Assembly: GCF_024198255.1 (NCBI RefSeq)
Contig: NZ_JAJVKW010000004.1
Span: 620,001 to 684,000 of the forward strand
Reading direction: 5' to 3'
Length of the DNA stretch: 64,000 nt
Source of the DNA: Myxococcus guangdongensis
GTDB taxonomy: Bacteria; Myxococcota; Myxococcia; Myxococcales; Myxococcaceae
Every line of letters begins with the position of its first letter. The first letter of the stretch is position 1. Both the position numbers and the translations under genes were made by a program. This document shows, in pieces, positions 15,461-30,400 of the stretch. The notes beneath the pieces are model-generated. The model saw only the letters and a list, made by a program, of their open reading frames with translations, was not told the origin of the DNA and did no database searches.

Positions 15461-18400
15461 GTGAATCGTCTGGTTTCGATGAGCGTTCGAGCGATGCTGT
15501 TGGCTGTGAGCTTGGGCTACACTGCGGCCGCTAGTGCGGCTGTTCCAGTCGTGACAGGGACTTACCCTCTGGCTTCGCTGCGCTCTGGCGCGAATAGCGT
15601 CGAGTTCGCCTTCGATATCGAGAATCAAGTGTCGCAGATTCTCGTTTCAGTGGAGGGCGATTCCCCGTCGCAGGGGTCCTTTGTCTCGCTATCGCGCCTT
15701 CGCGTCGATCGTGACCTTGCCAGCGCGCTTCCGTTCCACGTCCTTGTTCCGCTGAATGCTCCTTTTCCAGCGGATGGTGTCCTGGCGGTCACGGCGGTTC
15801 CTGTTGGACCTGACTCTGTTTATGGTGCTCCATTCACCGTCGCTTATGATGCGAAAGCCAGTCCTCCTGGATTCGGTGTAACCCCTATCGCAATTCGTGC
15901 GGACCCAACTTGGAGAGGTATCGTTCTCGAGCTCTCCCATACAGGTCAGATCGCATCTGTGGAGTTGTCCGTACTGGGGGTTTCTTCTCTGGCCCTCCGC
16001 ACATCGTTGGGCGATTTGAGCGCAGTGGAATCTCAGGCATTTGTCTCTACTCGTCGTCTCGTGGGACGGCCTCGTAGTAGCACTCCTGGCCGCATCCAGT
16101 TTTATGTTCCCACAGTCGATGGCGCGGTTCCTCCGGATGGAGTCGTCATTGCCGATGTGGCTTTGCACGATCCATTTGGCCGCATTGTCCACACATCTGT
16201 CGTCGAGTTCATCAATGCCAACTCGTTCGATCCACTCATCTTCATTCATGCGCAACCTGGCTCGCTCTTGATGAGTCAAGTCGGGAGCCGCGAGCACCTG
16301 AAGGTCTTCGGGAGCTTCGCTATCTCGGGAGAGGTTGATCTGTCGGGTGGGCGTCAGGGTGTCCTCTATTCCTCGAGCAACCCGACCGTTGTCGCTGTGA
16401 CGCAGTCCGGTGAAGTCATTGCGTTGGGGCAGGGTGATGCAACCATCAAGGTTTCCTATGCCGAGCATGTGGCAGAGGTGCCTGTCTTTGTCACCGACTC
16501 CTCGCGTATCGTCGCGACGCACATCTCACCGAGCACGGTGACGCTGGACCGTGTCGGCGCCACCCTCCAACTCAAACTCGAAGGACTCCTGGATGATCCT
16601 GTCTCCGGTCGAGTCGTCGATCTGTCTCCTTCAGCCTTGAACACGGTCTGGAGTTCGAGTGATCCGACCACTGTTTCTAGCTCCGTTGACGGCAAGCTCA
16701 CTTCTCGTGGCGTGGGCACTGTTACCATCACGGCAACTCATACAACCGCCGAGAACGTCGTTTGGCGCGAGGAGGTTCGGGTTGAAGCGCTCAATGGCGT
16801 TCCCCAGGTTCATCTCTCCGGTCCTGCGTCAATCACCGCTGGCTCCAGTTTCGAAGTTCGCGCCACCGCGTCCGATGACGTGGCCATCAAGCACGTCGTC
16901 TTCCTCGTCAACGGCGTCCCGACGGCCGAGGATGATTCCGCCCCCTATACCCTGAGCATCCAGGCCCCCCCTGCCGCGGGCTCCACGCTGCGCCTGGCCG
17001 CCATCGCGGTCGACTCGAGTGGCAAGTCCTCCATCCAGGCCACCCTCGACACCAAGGTCCTCCCGCCCGCTGGACCCAGTGCGCTGAAGGTCGTCTATGA
17101 GCATCCCGCTGCTGGAGCGAGCCTCATCGAGGGCCTCCCTCATACGATCCGGGTGACCAGCGGTGACTGGACCTCCGGTGCCTTGTCGCCGCTCGACTTT
17201 CAGGCAGTACGCTTCACCGTGGATGGTGCTCCCGCAGGTGTTGCGCAGGTCCCGCGTGTCGAACTACGCCCCATCCCCAATTCGAAACCGCAACAACTCG
17301 CCACGGTTCCGATTTGGGAGGTCAATTACATCCCACCACCGGGCTCACAAGGCTCGAGCGCTGTCATCCAGGCTGTAGCCGTGGATCGCCATGGTGCCAC
17401 GGCGCCTGGCGCGGCGCTCATGGTCCGCATCGTCGGTAATGCGCCTCCACTCATTACCCGCCGCAGCCCCTTGGGGGATAGCGTCGAAGTAACGGAGGGC
17501 GTTCCGCTCTCCGTCGAGGGGCGTGTCAGTGACGACGCGCTTTCCTTTGGCGTCAAGGTGGCGTTGCTCGTCAATGGGAACGCGGTCGATGTCTCTCGAC
17601 TGGACCAGGGAGGGCAGGGGGGAGTCACCCCAGGGAGCCAGGATTTCAATCTCTCGTGGACGCCGCCTCCCGGAAGTACAGGCCGCCGTTATCGCGTTGA
17701 GCTTCAGGCCGTCGACCACGCAGGCCTCGAACGCCGCGTGGGCTTCGAGGCGGTCGTCAAGGCGGACGGCCCACCGTCTGTATCCGTTCTGACCCCCGTC
17801 GCGAACGCCTCGTTCATGGGCGGCACGCCCATTGTGCTCACCGCCGCGGCGACCGACGACAGCGGAGCGCCTCCTCAAGTGACATGGAAGGTGAATGGCC
17901 AAGCTGTCGGGCAGTCTTCTGTTCCACCGTACCGTGTCCTCTATGTCGCTCCTGTCGTTCCCCAGGGCGCGTCTTCCTCGCTCAACCTGGAGATCACTGC
18001 GGTGGCCCGGGATGCCCAGGGACATGTTCGCGAGAGCAGCGCCATCCCTGTCTCTATCACCCGGGATTCCTCTCCTCCCACCGTCTCCATCCTGACGCCG
18101 AGCCACCACGCCCAGGTTCCGAACTCGCAGGGGCTGCTCGTTACGGTCGCAGGAGTCGACAACGTCGACGTGGCGAAGGTGGAGGTCTACCTCAATGACG
18201 AGCAGACAGCCTTCTTCACCGATAGTGCTCCTGGGAAGAACGCGGGCGTCACCGGCTCATTCGTCAGTCATGTGGTCATCCCGAAGGAGAAGTTCTTCCA
18301 AGGCACGCTCGCGAAAGAGCAACTCACATTGACGGCCCGCGTGGTCGATGCGGCGAACAATCACTCTGAGGCGCGCCACACGGTCTTTCTCAAGGCGGAC

Positions 18401-21400
18401 AGCGCTCCATCCCTGGAGTTCGTCAGTCCCGCTCCAGGCGCTGCTGTTACGGCGGCCACGCGTGTCCCGATTGTCCTACATGCCAAGGACGACGTGGCTG
18501 TCTCCCGTGTCGACCTTTATGAACTCCGCGGCAGCACTCGCCATGCCATCAGCTCCTCGAGCCTGTCCCCTTACCGGTTCGACCTGTTGCTTCCGTTGGC
18601 CCCTGGCCCGTTCACCCTCTTGGCGGAGGCGTTCGATAGCGCGGGTCAGAAGAACGCGGGCGAGGTCTCGCTCACGTTGAAGGTGACCGCGGACGATGAG
18701 CCGCCGATGGTGGCCTTCCGCAGTCCTTCCGAAGGCAGCACGGTGTTCGCCGGGGCGGGACGAAGCGTCGATGTGGTGGTCGTGGCCACGGACAACGTCC
18801 ACGTCAAGCACGCCTCGCTCTATCTGAGAGACCCTTCGGCTTCCAATGGCTCATCGGCTTCCGAGGTGCTGGTGGGCTCGGGGCCCATCACGGGGACGAC
18901 GGAAGGAGGGCTGTACCAGGTCTTCAAGTGGAAGCTGGACGTTCCCGCCGCGTACGAAGGAAAGACACTGAATCTTCGCACCGTGGTGTCGGACGACGGG
19001 AACCGCACCGCGGATCGCACGCTCTCGCTGCGCGCCATCAAGAACGCTGCCCCCGTGGTCTCCCTCATGTCCCCCTCTCCCCGCACACCGGTGAAGGAGG
19101 GGCAGGACGTGACTGTCACCTTCACTGTCGCCGACGATGAGGGTGTCGCGAGTGTCGCCGCTCGCTCGGGTGGCACCACGCTGGATCCGTTCATCGGGCC
19201 CATCGATGTCTCCGTGCAGCAACGGATCGTGGTGCGGGCCCCCATCGTCGACTCATCCACGCCCGCCGCATCGCGGTCCGTGGGTGTCGCCGTCAAGGAC
19301 GTCAGCCCCGTGCCGCAAGTGGGGCATTCCGACGTCGTCCTGGACATCGTCGATGACGTGGAGCACCCCACGGCCCTGTTGATGGCACCGCTCCCGACTG
19401 CCTCGGAGCAGGTCATCCAGGTTCCCTCCAACGGTAGTCTCGGCATGCGCATCGAGGTCTCCGACGACGTTCGAGTCTCACGCGTCGCCTTGTTCCTCGA
19501 TTGTCCGGAAGGCGCCCCCGGAACTCCGGCGTCAAACTGCCCTGAGTTCGTCCCGCATGACCCGACGCAGTCCTTCCTCCGAGCCACGCAGGAAGACTTC
19601 GAGGAAGTGCGTGTGCCCAATCCGCAGGGACCTGGGGACATCCTGGTCAGCCGTCGGTACGTGGGCACATTCTCAGGAACCGTCTCCTTCCAGCCGCCCG
19701 ATGATGTTCGCTTCAAGCCCGTGCCCGTGAGGCACGTCCTCTTCGCCCGCGCCTATGACCCCGCCGGCAACTTCACAGACACCTCGAAGGTGGTGTTTGA
19801 GATTGTTCCCGTCGAGGACAAGCTCCCTCCTGTGGTTCGAGTCGCGCTCGACGGCGTCCCGGATGCTCGGACGTGTGTCGCGGGGGCCACTGTGAAGCTC
19901 GGTGTCCAGGCATCGGACGACACCACCGTGCAGTCCGTGTCCGTGCGTTTCGACGGCGGCGAGCCGCTGGGAGGCCTGGTTCAAGAGCCCTCGACATTGC
20001 CGGCTGCTCGAGTTTCCCTGAGTGGCGATTTCGTCCTACCCACCTTGACGACCACCGAGTCACGGACGGTGAGCTTCGAGGCCACGGCTGTCGATACGCA
20101 CAACCGCAGATCGGTGGCGTCGTACTCCTGTTTGTTGGTCCCCGACACGAAGCCCATCGTCCGGTGGGTGGCACCGACGAGCGGTGAGCTTGTCGAGGAG
20201 CAGCGCTACTCCGGCTCGTTGGAACTCCAGGACGATGTTGGGCTGCAGGCCGCATGGTTGGTGGCTGCGACATCCGAGGTGACCTCGGTGTCCTCCAGTT
20301 CTGTGACGCTCGCCGCTCCGTCGCTGGCGACCGAAGGCGCATCCTTCGATGCAAGTGCCTTCGCCTTCTCGAGGGCCTCCCTCTCATTCGGCATGCATCC
20401 TCTTCTGTCCGAGGCCGTTGCTTTCGGAGTCGAAGGAGAAGCGGGGGCCTTGCGCCTCACACCTCACGCTCCGGTTGGCAATGAGGGAGCCCCAGGCGTC
20501 CTGAAGCTCAAGGTCTCGGGGGCGACCCCGGGCGCTCAGGCACGTGTGACCTATCACCTTCGTCCCAAGGACAATCTCTCCCCCGATGACCGTGTGGCGT
20601 TGGAGGTCTTCAAGGCCCGTTTCCCTTCGGGCGATTTCACCCAGTCTCGATGGGTGGCGCTGAGCGCCCAGTCGGATACGGCGGTAGACATCGGTTTCGA
20701 TGCACGGGTGGTCGAGGTCGAGCAGGTCCAGGTGGAGCTGCTGCGCGCCTCGGGAGACGCGAGGCCCGTGCTCGTCTCCGGACTCGCCGTCCGCTATCAG
20801 TCGGGGCAGCCCTACCAGGTTCGAACCATCGCGGCAGGACAGCAGGTCGCCGTGGATCCGCTTCCGCTGGACCTCAAGGCAGGCGTGCTCACCTCGCGTC
20901 AGGTGGGTTTCCGTGTTCCAGAGACCTGGACCTCTTCGAGCGTGGGCTTGACGGCCGTGGCGGTGGATACGAGCGGCGGCGCGTCGCGGACGACGCGCGT
21001 ACTGAGCGTGGTGCCCGACACCGTGGCTCCCCAGGCGTCCATCCTCGGCATGGGCGAGGGGGCATCGATTGTCGTGGGTCAGCCGCTCTCGGTCCGGGTG
21101 CGCGTGTCCGACAACGCGAGCCTCGCTCGAGTCCGTCTCCTGGTGGATGGCGTTCCCCAGGGGGAGCAGCTCCTCGTGGGCACCGCGCAGGAACTCTCGT
21201 TCCCTGTGACGCGCGAAGCGCTGGGACCCGCCGAGCTGTACGTCCAGGTCTGGGATCGTGCTGGCAATCAGTCCGTCTCCCTTCCTTCCTACCTCCAGGC
21301 TGTTCCGGACGGAAAGCCCATGGTCCAGCTCGACAGGCTGGAGGCTTTGGGAGAGACGCTGCATCGCACCGAGCTGGAGAGCGGCTTCGTCCGCCTGCTC

Positions 21401-24400
21401 CAAGGTGGAAATGCAACGCTGTACTTCACGGTGAAGGATGACGTCGGCGTCAAATCCGTGACCACCACCTTCGGTTCGGAAGCGACGCGGACTCACTCGT
21501 TCGTCCCATCGGTGAAGACCGAACAGCGTTCCGTGGTGTTGACGCCGCCCCTGGGCGCGGAGGGACAGCCCTCGGTGCTCACGGTGACCGTGCGCGACAC
21601 CGCGGATCACGAACAGAGCATTCGACTGGTGGTCGAGAGTCGCAGGCCGCGTGCTCCCGAGCTGGCCTTCCTGGAACCCGCGGCGGATGCATCGCTCGTG
21701 GAAGGTAGCATCCAGCTCCGGCTGGGAGCGCTGTCATCGGACGACACACGGGTGACCGGAGTGGAGTTCTTCATCAACGACAGGCCCGCGCTGCAACTCC
21801 AGGAGCGTGACGGCATTGCCGTCCCGACCTTTTTCAATGAGGCCGGTGACCCCGTCGCCTCGGATGTCACCGTCCGCGAGGCGTTGGCCCAGCTGAACGT
21901 GGTGCCCGAGGAGATTGGCCGCTTCCGAATCTTCCGCGGCCTGTTGTCCTTGCCCGCGGGCTTCGTCCGGCTGGATCCGAATCGCTCGGAGAGCTTCATC
22001 CAGCTCCGCGTGGAGGCTCGGGATCTGGAAGGGAACCGCGCTTCCGTGGAACGGAGGATTCGTATCGTCTCCGACTCGCGTCTGCCTGTTGCGAGCATCT
22101 TGCGCCCGAATCTGGGCCGGGACGTCATCGAAGGGACACCCGTGCTCGTTCAGGTCCAGGCGCACGACAACGCCTTCGTGGACCGGGTGGAGATCTACGC
22201 TGGCCCCAGCGCGGAGGCCCTGGAGATCATCCACATCGCCGGAGGCTTCCCCGCAGAGAACGCACTGCCGGGCTCCGCCTTCGACGTGTACTCGCCGGTG
22301 GTGACCTTCCAGCATTCGGTGCCGGAGCTGGCTCGGCTCGGAGGATTGGACAATGTCCCGTACTTCATCGCCACCAGGGCCCGTGATGTCTCCGGGAACT
22401 ACGGGGAGATAGAGTATCAGCAGATTGACGTGGTGAGGGACCGCGAGCCGGCGCTGTCCATCCTGTCCCCAGCAGATGGCTCGCGCGCCGTCGCGAAGAA
22501 CCTGCTCCCGGTGGTGATGTCCGCCGAGGATGACGTCGCCATCACTTCGGTGTCGCTGTTCCTGGACGGCGCGACGACTCCGTTCGCGACGCTCTCCCAG
22601 GCACCCTTCTCGTTCCTCGTTCCTGTCCCGGAGACCGAGGGAGGCACGCTTCGCCTGCAGGGGCGGGCGAAGGATAGCTTCGGTCACGAGGTTTTCTCAC
22701 AGCTGGTCGTCCTGACCGTGGCGGAGGACCAGGCTCCGACGGTGGTCATCGCCCAGCCCGGGCACGAGAGCGTCGTCTACGAGGGACGTGATTTCTCCGT
22801 GCTCGTCGCCGCGCAGGATGACGTGGAGGTCCGAGGCGTCGAGGTCACCGTGGAAGGTGGCCCGAGCGGACCGCTCCACTTCGTCAGCACTACGCGTCCC
22901 TATACGTTCCGGGTCCCGCTGCCGCATGGCTCGCGTGACCACCGACTCACCATCAACGCGAAGGCTCGAGACTCCGCCAACCAGACGACTCGTGCGCAAC
23001 CTGTCTCCGTCAACGTCCAGGCGGATACGACGCCTCCGACGGTGAGGTGGGCCTCACCCGCGCAGGGCTCCGCGATTCGTGAGGGCTTGAGGCTCGACGT
23101 GGAGGCTCGCGCGGAGGACAACGTCGGAGTCGCGAGCGTGACGATCTCCGCGCAGGTGGGGACTGGCGCGCCAGTCGAGGTGGCGCGCTTCGCCGCGCCG
23201 CCGTACCGCTTCTCCTATTCCGTTCCCAAGGCGCTGGTGCCCTCGGGGGGCGATTCGGTCCCCGTGACGTTCACCGCCAAGGCGGTCGACCTGAGCAATC
23301 TGAGTGCGACCGCGAGCGTGACGGTGAGCGTGGCGGACGACGAGCCGCCCACCGTGGCGCTGGTGGCGCCCTCGAAGCCCGTGGTGGTGGGGCAGCCGGC
23401 CATCTTCCGCGCGGATGCGAAGGACTGGGTCGCGCTCTCACACGTCACGTTCCTCGTGGGCCCGGCGCCGGACCGCCTCGCGGAGGTGGGTCGCCTCTTC
23501 ATCGCGCCTTTCGACTACGCCTTCATGGCGGAGCCGTCCCAGGTGGGGCAGCGGCTGTGGATGGCGGCGCGGGCCGTGGACTCCGCCGGTCAGGCGACGC
23601 TGTCCGAGCCCGTGGACTTCACTGTCCGGCAAGACCAGGCGCCCACGGTCGCGTTGACGCGCCCCGAGGCCGACAGCGTCGTCTTCGCGGGCGCGCGCAT
23701 CCGCATGGAGGCCAACGCGGTCGACGCGGACAGTGGCATCGCGTCCGTGTCCTTCTTCGTCGACGGCCGGAAGGTGGCCACTGCCACGACGCCGGCGGGC
23801 ATCCCTGGCAGGCCGAGCGCCTATGTCGGGAGCTTCGTCGCCCCGCTGGGAAGCGGGAGCAGGACGTTCGACGTCATGGCGGTCGCGGTGGACATGGCGG
23901 GGCAGGAGACCGCCTCCGCCGTTCGGAAGGTGGGCACGATTCCCGACACGACGGCTCCTGAAGTCGAGCTCATCGACCCGCCGCACCTCGATATCGTGAC
24001 CGAGGGCGAGCCGTTGCTGCTGTCGGCGTTCGCGGAGGACAACGCCGCGGTCGACCGGGTGCTGTTCACCTCGACCCGCGACCTGCCCGGTGGCGGGGCG
24101 GTGACCGAGGAATTGGGTTCCACGGCGATGCCCATCCTCGCCGACTCTGGGCGAACCCATTATCGCTACACATGGCTCCTGCCGACGCCGATGGCGGGCC
24201 AGCAGAGAACCCTCCAGGCGCACGCGCGGGACCTGGCTGGAAACTCGGCCGTGTCAGGTGTCGTCCGGGTGGAGGGTGGAATGCGCCCGACGCGTCCCCC
24301 CTATCGCCCGTTGGGAGTCTCGAGCGAGAGCCTGCGGCTGTCCGCCCTGTCCTTCGATGGCAACACCGTGGGCGTGGTGGGTATCACGGGCGCGCCCTGG

Positions 24401-27400
24401 GGCGCCCCTGTGTCTCAAGGCGTCGAGTTCTTCCAGGTGTCAGGGGCCTCTCAGGAACCGGTGACGGGATTGGCGGCGCACGCGCTGGAAGGTGTGCCGG
24501 TGGCCTCCACCTTCCACGAGAAGCGGGCGCTCGTCAGCGTTCGCCACAATGCCGCGGGGCGTGCTGGAGAGCTCGTGCTCTTCGACACGCGAGACATCGG
24601 GAACATCAAGCGCGAAGGGGCCGTCGACTTGTCGGGCCCCGAGGTCGGGGGCGTGGCTGCAGCGGGGCAACTGGGGTTCGTCGCCAACGGGCGGGCAGGT
24701 GTCGTCGTCATTGATCTTGCGAGCCCTGCCTACCCCCAGCGCATCACGACGCTCCCCGTGACGGGGGAGGCCCTGGACGTGGCGGTTGCGGGAGACCGAC
24801 TGCTCGTGGCGGCGGGGAGCGGGGGGCTCCGGGTGTTCGACCTGTCGGACCCGGAGCTGGGAGAGCTGGACTTCATCCCGGTCCCTGGTTCGGCGCAGAC
24901 CGTGTCGGTGGAAGGCGCCCGGGCCTTCGTCGGGTGTGCGGGGGCGTCTGCCTCGCTGATGGTCGTGGACCTGAGAGGGGCACCCCGGGTCCTGTCCATG
25001 CTGTCGCATGCGTCGGCTCGGGCGGATCTGCTGGCGCAGGGGCAACGCTCGGTGGCGGCCCTGGGCAACCTGTCCGTGTCCACGGTGCAATACGTCAACG
25101 AGGAGGGCCGGTCGGTGAAGGGGCTGCTCACCACCTCCATGGTGGACAGCGAGGGAATCGCATCGAAGCTCGTCCACGCCAACGTTCCGGAGGCGCAGGA
25201 GGTGCTGTTGACGCCTTCGGGCCCGATGACCCTCTTCGGTCACGCGGGCGTAGCGGAGTTCACCGTGCCGCGACTGGTGGTCACCGATGTGTCCCCGAGG
25301 GACGGCGCGGAGCAGGTGGCGCTCGGCGGTGGTTCACTGAACCTCTCCGTCGACTTCTCCCAGCCACTGGATGCGCAGACGGTGACCTCCGCGCGTGTGG
25401 CCCTGCGCAAGGGGCTGATGAACGGCGCCCCCCTCGATGTCACCGTCCGACTGAGTGCGACCGACGAGCGACGTCTTGAGATCGTCCTGCCGCCCGGCGC
25501 GGTGTTGGACCCCGACACGCTGTACTCCATCACGGTCGAGCCTGGCATCCGGAGCCAGTCTCCTTTCAATCAGGAGTTGGAGAAGCGCTTCATGGCGCGC
25601 TTCCGTACGGGAACCACGACGGGGGATGCGCCGCGGGTGAGCGGTGTGGTGCCCAGGGCGGGGCCGGTGGACGGTGGAACGCCCGTGAAGATTTCTGGCG
25701 CGCACTTCGAGTTGGGCGCTCGTGTCTACTTCTCCGGTGTCGAGGCGACGGACATCATCGTCGACAGCGACGGCGGCTTCGTCATGGCGCGCACTCCGCG
25801 GCAGGTGGAGGGGCCCGCGCGTGTCACGGTCGTCAACCCAGGTGGACTCCAGGGGAGCTTGCTGGGTGGCTTCGTGTACATGGACATCCTTCAGGTGCAT
25901 CAGGCCAGTCCATCCTCGGGACCGCTGGCGGGTGGACAGGAGGTGGAGCTGTCCGGAGCGGGGTTCCAGTTGGGGGCGGAGGTCCATTTCCGGGGGCAGT
26001 CCGCGGAAGCGCCGCTGGGCGGCAAGGCGACCCGGGTGACCGTGCTGTCGCCGGGACGGATGCGTGTGACGACGCCTCCCGGGAGCTTTGGCCCGGCGGA
26101 CATCGTCGTCGTGAATCCAGACGGTCAGCGCGCGGAGCAGCAGAGTGCCTACCTCTACTCGAATCTGTCGGCGCCGACGCGAATCGCACGGTACACGCCT
26201 CGCGTGGACGGACCTGAGTTCCGGCCGTTGGATCGGCTGCCGCAGGGACGTCCTGGTCAGGTGGTGCTGGCGGACCGCAGGGCCTACCTGCTCTCCGACG
26301 CCTCGATCGAATCTGGAGCCAAGGACATTACCGAGGTCCTGAAGCGAAGCATCCTGGGGGCGCTCTCCGTGGTGGACGTCTCGGTGCCTGGAAGCGCCAG
26401 CGTGATGGGGGGCGCGTCCTTCCCCCCGCCGTACCTACCCAGGGCGCTCGCCGTGCGCCAGGGTGTCGCGTACGTGGCCGCCGATTCTGAAACGGTGCCT
26501 GCCGTGGAGCTCGCGGGAGAAGGGGGGCCCTCGCTGCTCGTGGTGGACGTGAGCCAGCCTTCGCAGCCTCGGCTCGTGTCCGCGTTGCCGTATGAGGGAC
26601 AGGCGCTGGAGATCGCCTTGGTGGACGACCTCGCGCTCATCGCGGCGGGAGAGCGCGGCCTCGCGCTGTTCTCGCTCGTGGACCCCTTGCGTCCCGCGCT
26701 GCTCGGCTCGGTGCGCTCCTTCCTGCTGAAGGGGAGCGTCCGGAACGTTTCCGTCCAAGGCGTTCGGGTGATGGGGCGATATGGCGTCCTCGACGCGTCC
26801 AGCGAAGGCCTGCGTGCCTCGCTGGTGGTGGACCTGGCTCGCCCTGGCTTCCCGGTGGTGGGCGAGGGCCCCGCACTGGGGGCGCTGGCCCTCTATGAGG
26901 GCATGGGACTCTCCGTCGTGAACGAGCAGGCGAGCGTGGTTTCCCTGGTCCCGCCGACGCAGCCGCGGAGGGTCGCTCCGGTGCCCGCGCTCGTGGGGAC
27001 TCGTTTCTCCACGTCGGACATCGGGCCCCACCTGGGCGTGAGTGGTGGTGGCGGCGTGGTGCAGCTCACGGCGGTCTCCGAGCCGACGGCGCCGCTCCCC
27101 ATCGATGCCGTGGACCTCTGGCCCGCGACGGTCCTGGGTGGCGTGTCCATGGAACGTGGCGTCGTGGTGGCGTCACTCCGGGAGGTCTACACCCCTGCCA
27201 ACCAGGTCGCGCCCAATGACGGAATGGCCATCATCGAGGTGCCGTTCCCGGTGGTCGTGTCCACGCAGCCTCGTGCTCACGAGAAGGGCGTGCCCAAGAC
27301 GTCGAGCGTGGTCCTCGACCTCAACATGCCCATCGCGGTGCCGGGGCGGCTCGACGCCCGCTTGTTCAAGCTGAGCGGCTCCGTCGAGGGTGAGCCCGTG

Positions 27401-30400
27401 CCGGCGACCGTCTCGATTCCCGAGGGGCGTCCTGACCGCATCGTCCTCACCCCCGCCAACCTGCTCGAGGCGGGGATGCGCTACCGCGTGGTCGCCACGG
27501 CGCTGAAGGGGGCCGCGGACGGCGCCCGCATGCCCGGTCGCTTCGTGATGGAGTTCGAGGCGTCAGGTGAGACGGTATCGCGTCAGCCCGTCGTCCAGTC
27601 CCTCTCGCCGCGAGAGGGCCCCGTGGCTGGAGGTACGCTCGTCACGCTGTCAGGCAGTGGCTTCCAGACAGAGCTGGTGGTTCGCTTCGGTGGTGCCCCA
27701 GCGGTTGTCGAATCCATCTCACCGGTCGAGGTGAAGGTCAGGACACCCGCGTCGCTGACGGCGGGCGCGGTGGCGCTCGAGGTGCGCAATCCATCGGGAG
27801 GCACGCTGATTCGCGCGGGCGCATTCCTGTACACGAAACCCCTCGAGTTGCTCGCCATCTCTCCGGGACGCGGACCCTCGACAGGTGGCGCGAAGGTGGT
27901 GCTGACGGGGCAGGGCTTCACGACGACGGGCCTGATGCAGGTCCTCTTCGACGGCGCACCGGCCCTGCGCGTGCGCACGCTCGGCATGGAGCGCATCGAG
28001 GCGGTCACGCCCAATGGGCTCCGTGGCGCGGTGGATGTGACGGTGGTGCATCCGAGTGGAGCCCGCGCCACGTTGCGCGACGCCTACATCTTCGACCAGC
28101 CGACGGATTCGGCGGTCGCGTTCCCGGGAGAAATCCGCGACATGGTGACCATCGGTGACCATGTCTACATGGTGGGCGCCAACGGGCTGCGCGTGGTGGA
28201 CCTCTCCGGAGTCCACCGCCTCGGGCGCCTGGCAGGGACGCCGATTCCGCCCGAGCGGCGCAATGAGCTCGTGGACGAGGACGGCGACCGGGTCGATGAC
28301 CGCATCGTCGGTACCTGGAGCTTCGGTGGTGGCGAGTTGCTCTCCCTGTCCTATTCGCCGGATGGGCGTGATCGGCTCTACGTGGGGGCGGGCGTTCGTG
28401 GCCCGCAGGGGACCTACGGCAGGGCGATGGTGCTGGAGCTGGACATCTCGCGTCCGTTCGAGCCTCGCCAGGTGTCCGTGACGTCCTCGGGGCCTGGCGC
28501 TGTGTTCGGTCTGGATGCGCAGGGAGATCGCCTGCTCGCCGCGGCCGGTGCGGCGGGTCTGCGCGGCTTCGACATCACGCATGGCCCCTTCCTCTTGAAC
28601 CTGCTGCCGTCCCCGCTCGGGCCGACGGAAGACGGTGGTCCCGACGTCTCCGCCCTCGCGGTGGAGGACGGGCTGGCGGTCGTGGGCTCCGGGCGATGGA
28701 TGCCGGGGCATCGTTTCACGGGAGGCAGGCTGCATACGGTCCGAGTGGACCGGGCCTTGCTGCATCAAGATTCGCTGCCACTCGAGGTCCAGCGGGTTCG
28801 CCTGCGCCGGGACCACTGGGCGGTGGTGGCGGCGGGCAACGAGGGCCTCGTCCTGGTCGACGTGTCGCGGCCCGAGGACCTCCAGCGAGGGCCTTCCCTG
28901 GGCACCGATGTGCTCAAGGGATTCGCCTCCGATGTCCAACTGGTGGGGGACCTCGCGTACGTGGCCGTCGGCGCGGCGGGGGTGGCCGTGGTGGACCTGA
29001 GCAACATGCTGAGCCCACGGCTGCTGCACCATGTCGCCGGAGCGAGCGGCGGTTCCGCCGAGCGTGTGGCCGTCGCGGGTGGACGCGTGGTCAGCGCACG
29101 TGACCTGGGCGCGCGTGGCTGGTCCCTGGAGTTCGGTCCAGCGGCGGAGCTGACCGTGGTCTCCGCGAGCGTGAGGGCGGGAGAGGTGGTGCCTCGCGAC
29201 CTGTCTTCGCTGCTGCTTTCCTTCTCGTCGACCATCACGCCGGAGAGCGCTCGCGCCGCGGTGTCGCTGACGGTCGATGGTGAGGAGTGGGTTCGGACGA
29301 GCGCGCCTCGTGTGGAACTGGAGGCTGGGAGTCCGTCGGAGCCGGCGAGCACCGTCGTTCTCCGCTTCCGCCCCGAGATGCCGCTTCCGGCGGGCGCCCA
29401 GGTGCGCCTGGCCGTGTCCACGGAGTTGCTGACTCCGGATGCGCGACATCTGCTCTCTCCTTTCGAGGTGGTCTTCGAGGCGGCATGGGCCGATGGTCGT
29501 CGCCCGTTGATTGGTCAGGTGGCGCCCCGAGTGGCTTCCACCGAAGGCGATGTCCTCGTCGAAATCCTCGGGGAGAACTTCGCGGAGGTGACCACGGTCC
29601 TCATCGGTGGCTCGGTCGCGCAGGTGCTGCCGACGGTGCCGCACGACCCGACGCGGCTGCGTGTCAACGTCCCGCCGGGGCTCCCTGGGCTCGCCGACGT
29701 GGTGGTCCTCAACGGTGAGCTCGATGCCTTGGGACGGCTTGTTCCTGGCACGGGGTCTGGCCTGCTGGACCGCAGGGCCGGCGCCTTCCTGTACAAGTCT
29801 CCGCTGTATCTCTCGACGGCGACGCCGCGCTTCCTCGACCCGAAGGGGGGCGGCCAGATGCGCGTCGTGGGCGATGGCTTCCTGCCGGCCTGGGCCTATG
29901 GCGCCCTGGGCGCGCCCCGTGTCTTCGTGGGGGGCATCGAGTCTTCCGAGGTCTCCGTCGTGTCGACGACGGAGCTGAGCGTGAAGGCGCCTCCTGGCTC
30001 GTTCGATGCGCGGGAGCGCTACGCGAGAGTTCGCGTCCTGTCGTCGCTGCCAAGGAACACGGGAGAGGGCGGCAGCGCGGTGCTCGACGAGGACGCGACG
30101 CTCAATCAGTCCGTGAGCTATGGCCTTGCGCGTGGGGCCGTCGTGGATTCGCTTCCTCCTCCGCCCACGCCGGGCGAGGTCTTCGTCCAGTCCTTCGTTC
30201 CGAAGTCGCTGACCGTGGACTCGGGCAATCCGCTGATGCTCTACGCGTCCGCGGGCGCATCCATCGCTGGCAACCGTCTCCCGACGGATTACCAGGGGAC
30301 GTACAACACGTCAGGACGCTACTTCGACGCGTTCGTGGCGGGTGGGTTCGATGCCCAGCGCCCGGGTGCTCCCAAGGCCTCCCTTGAGGTGCGTGCCACG

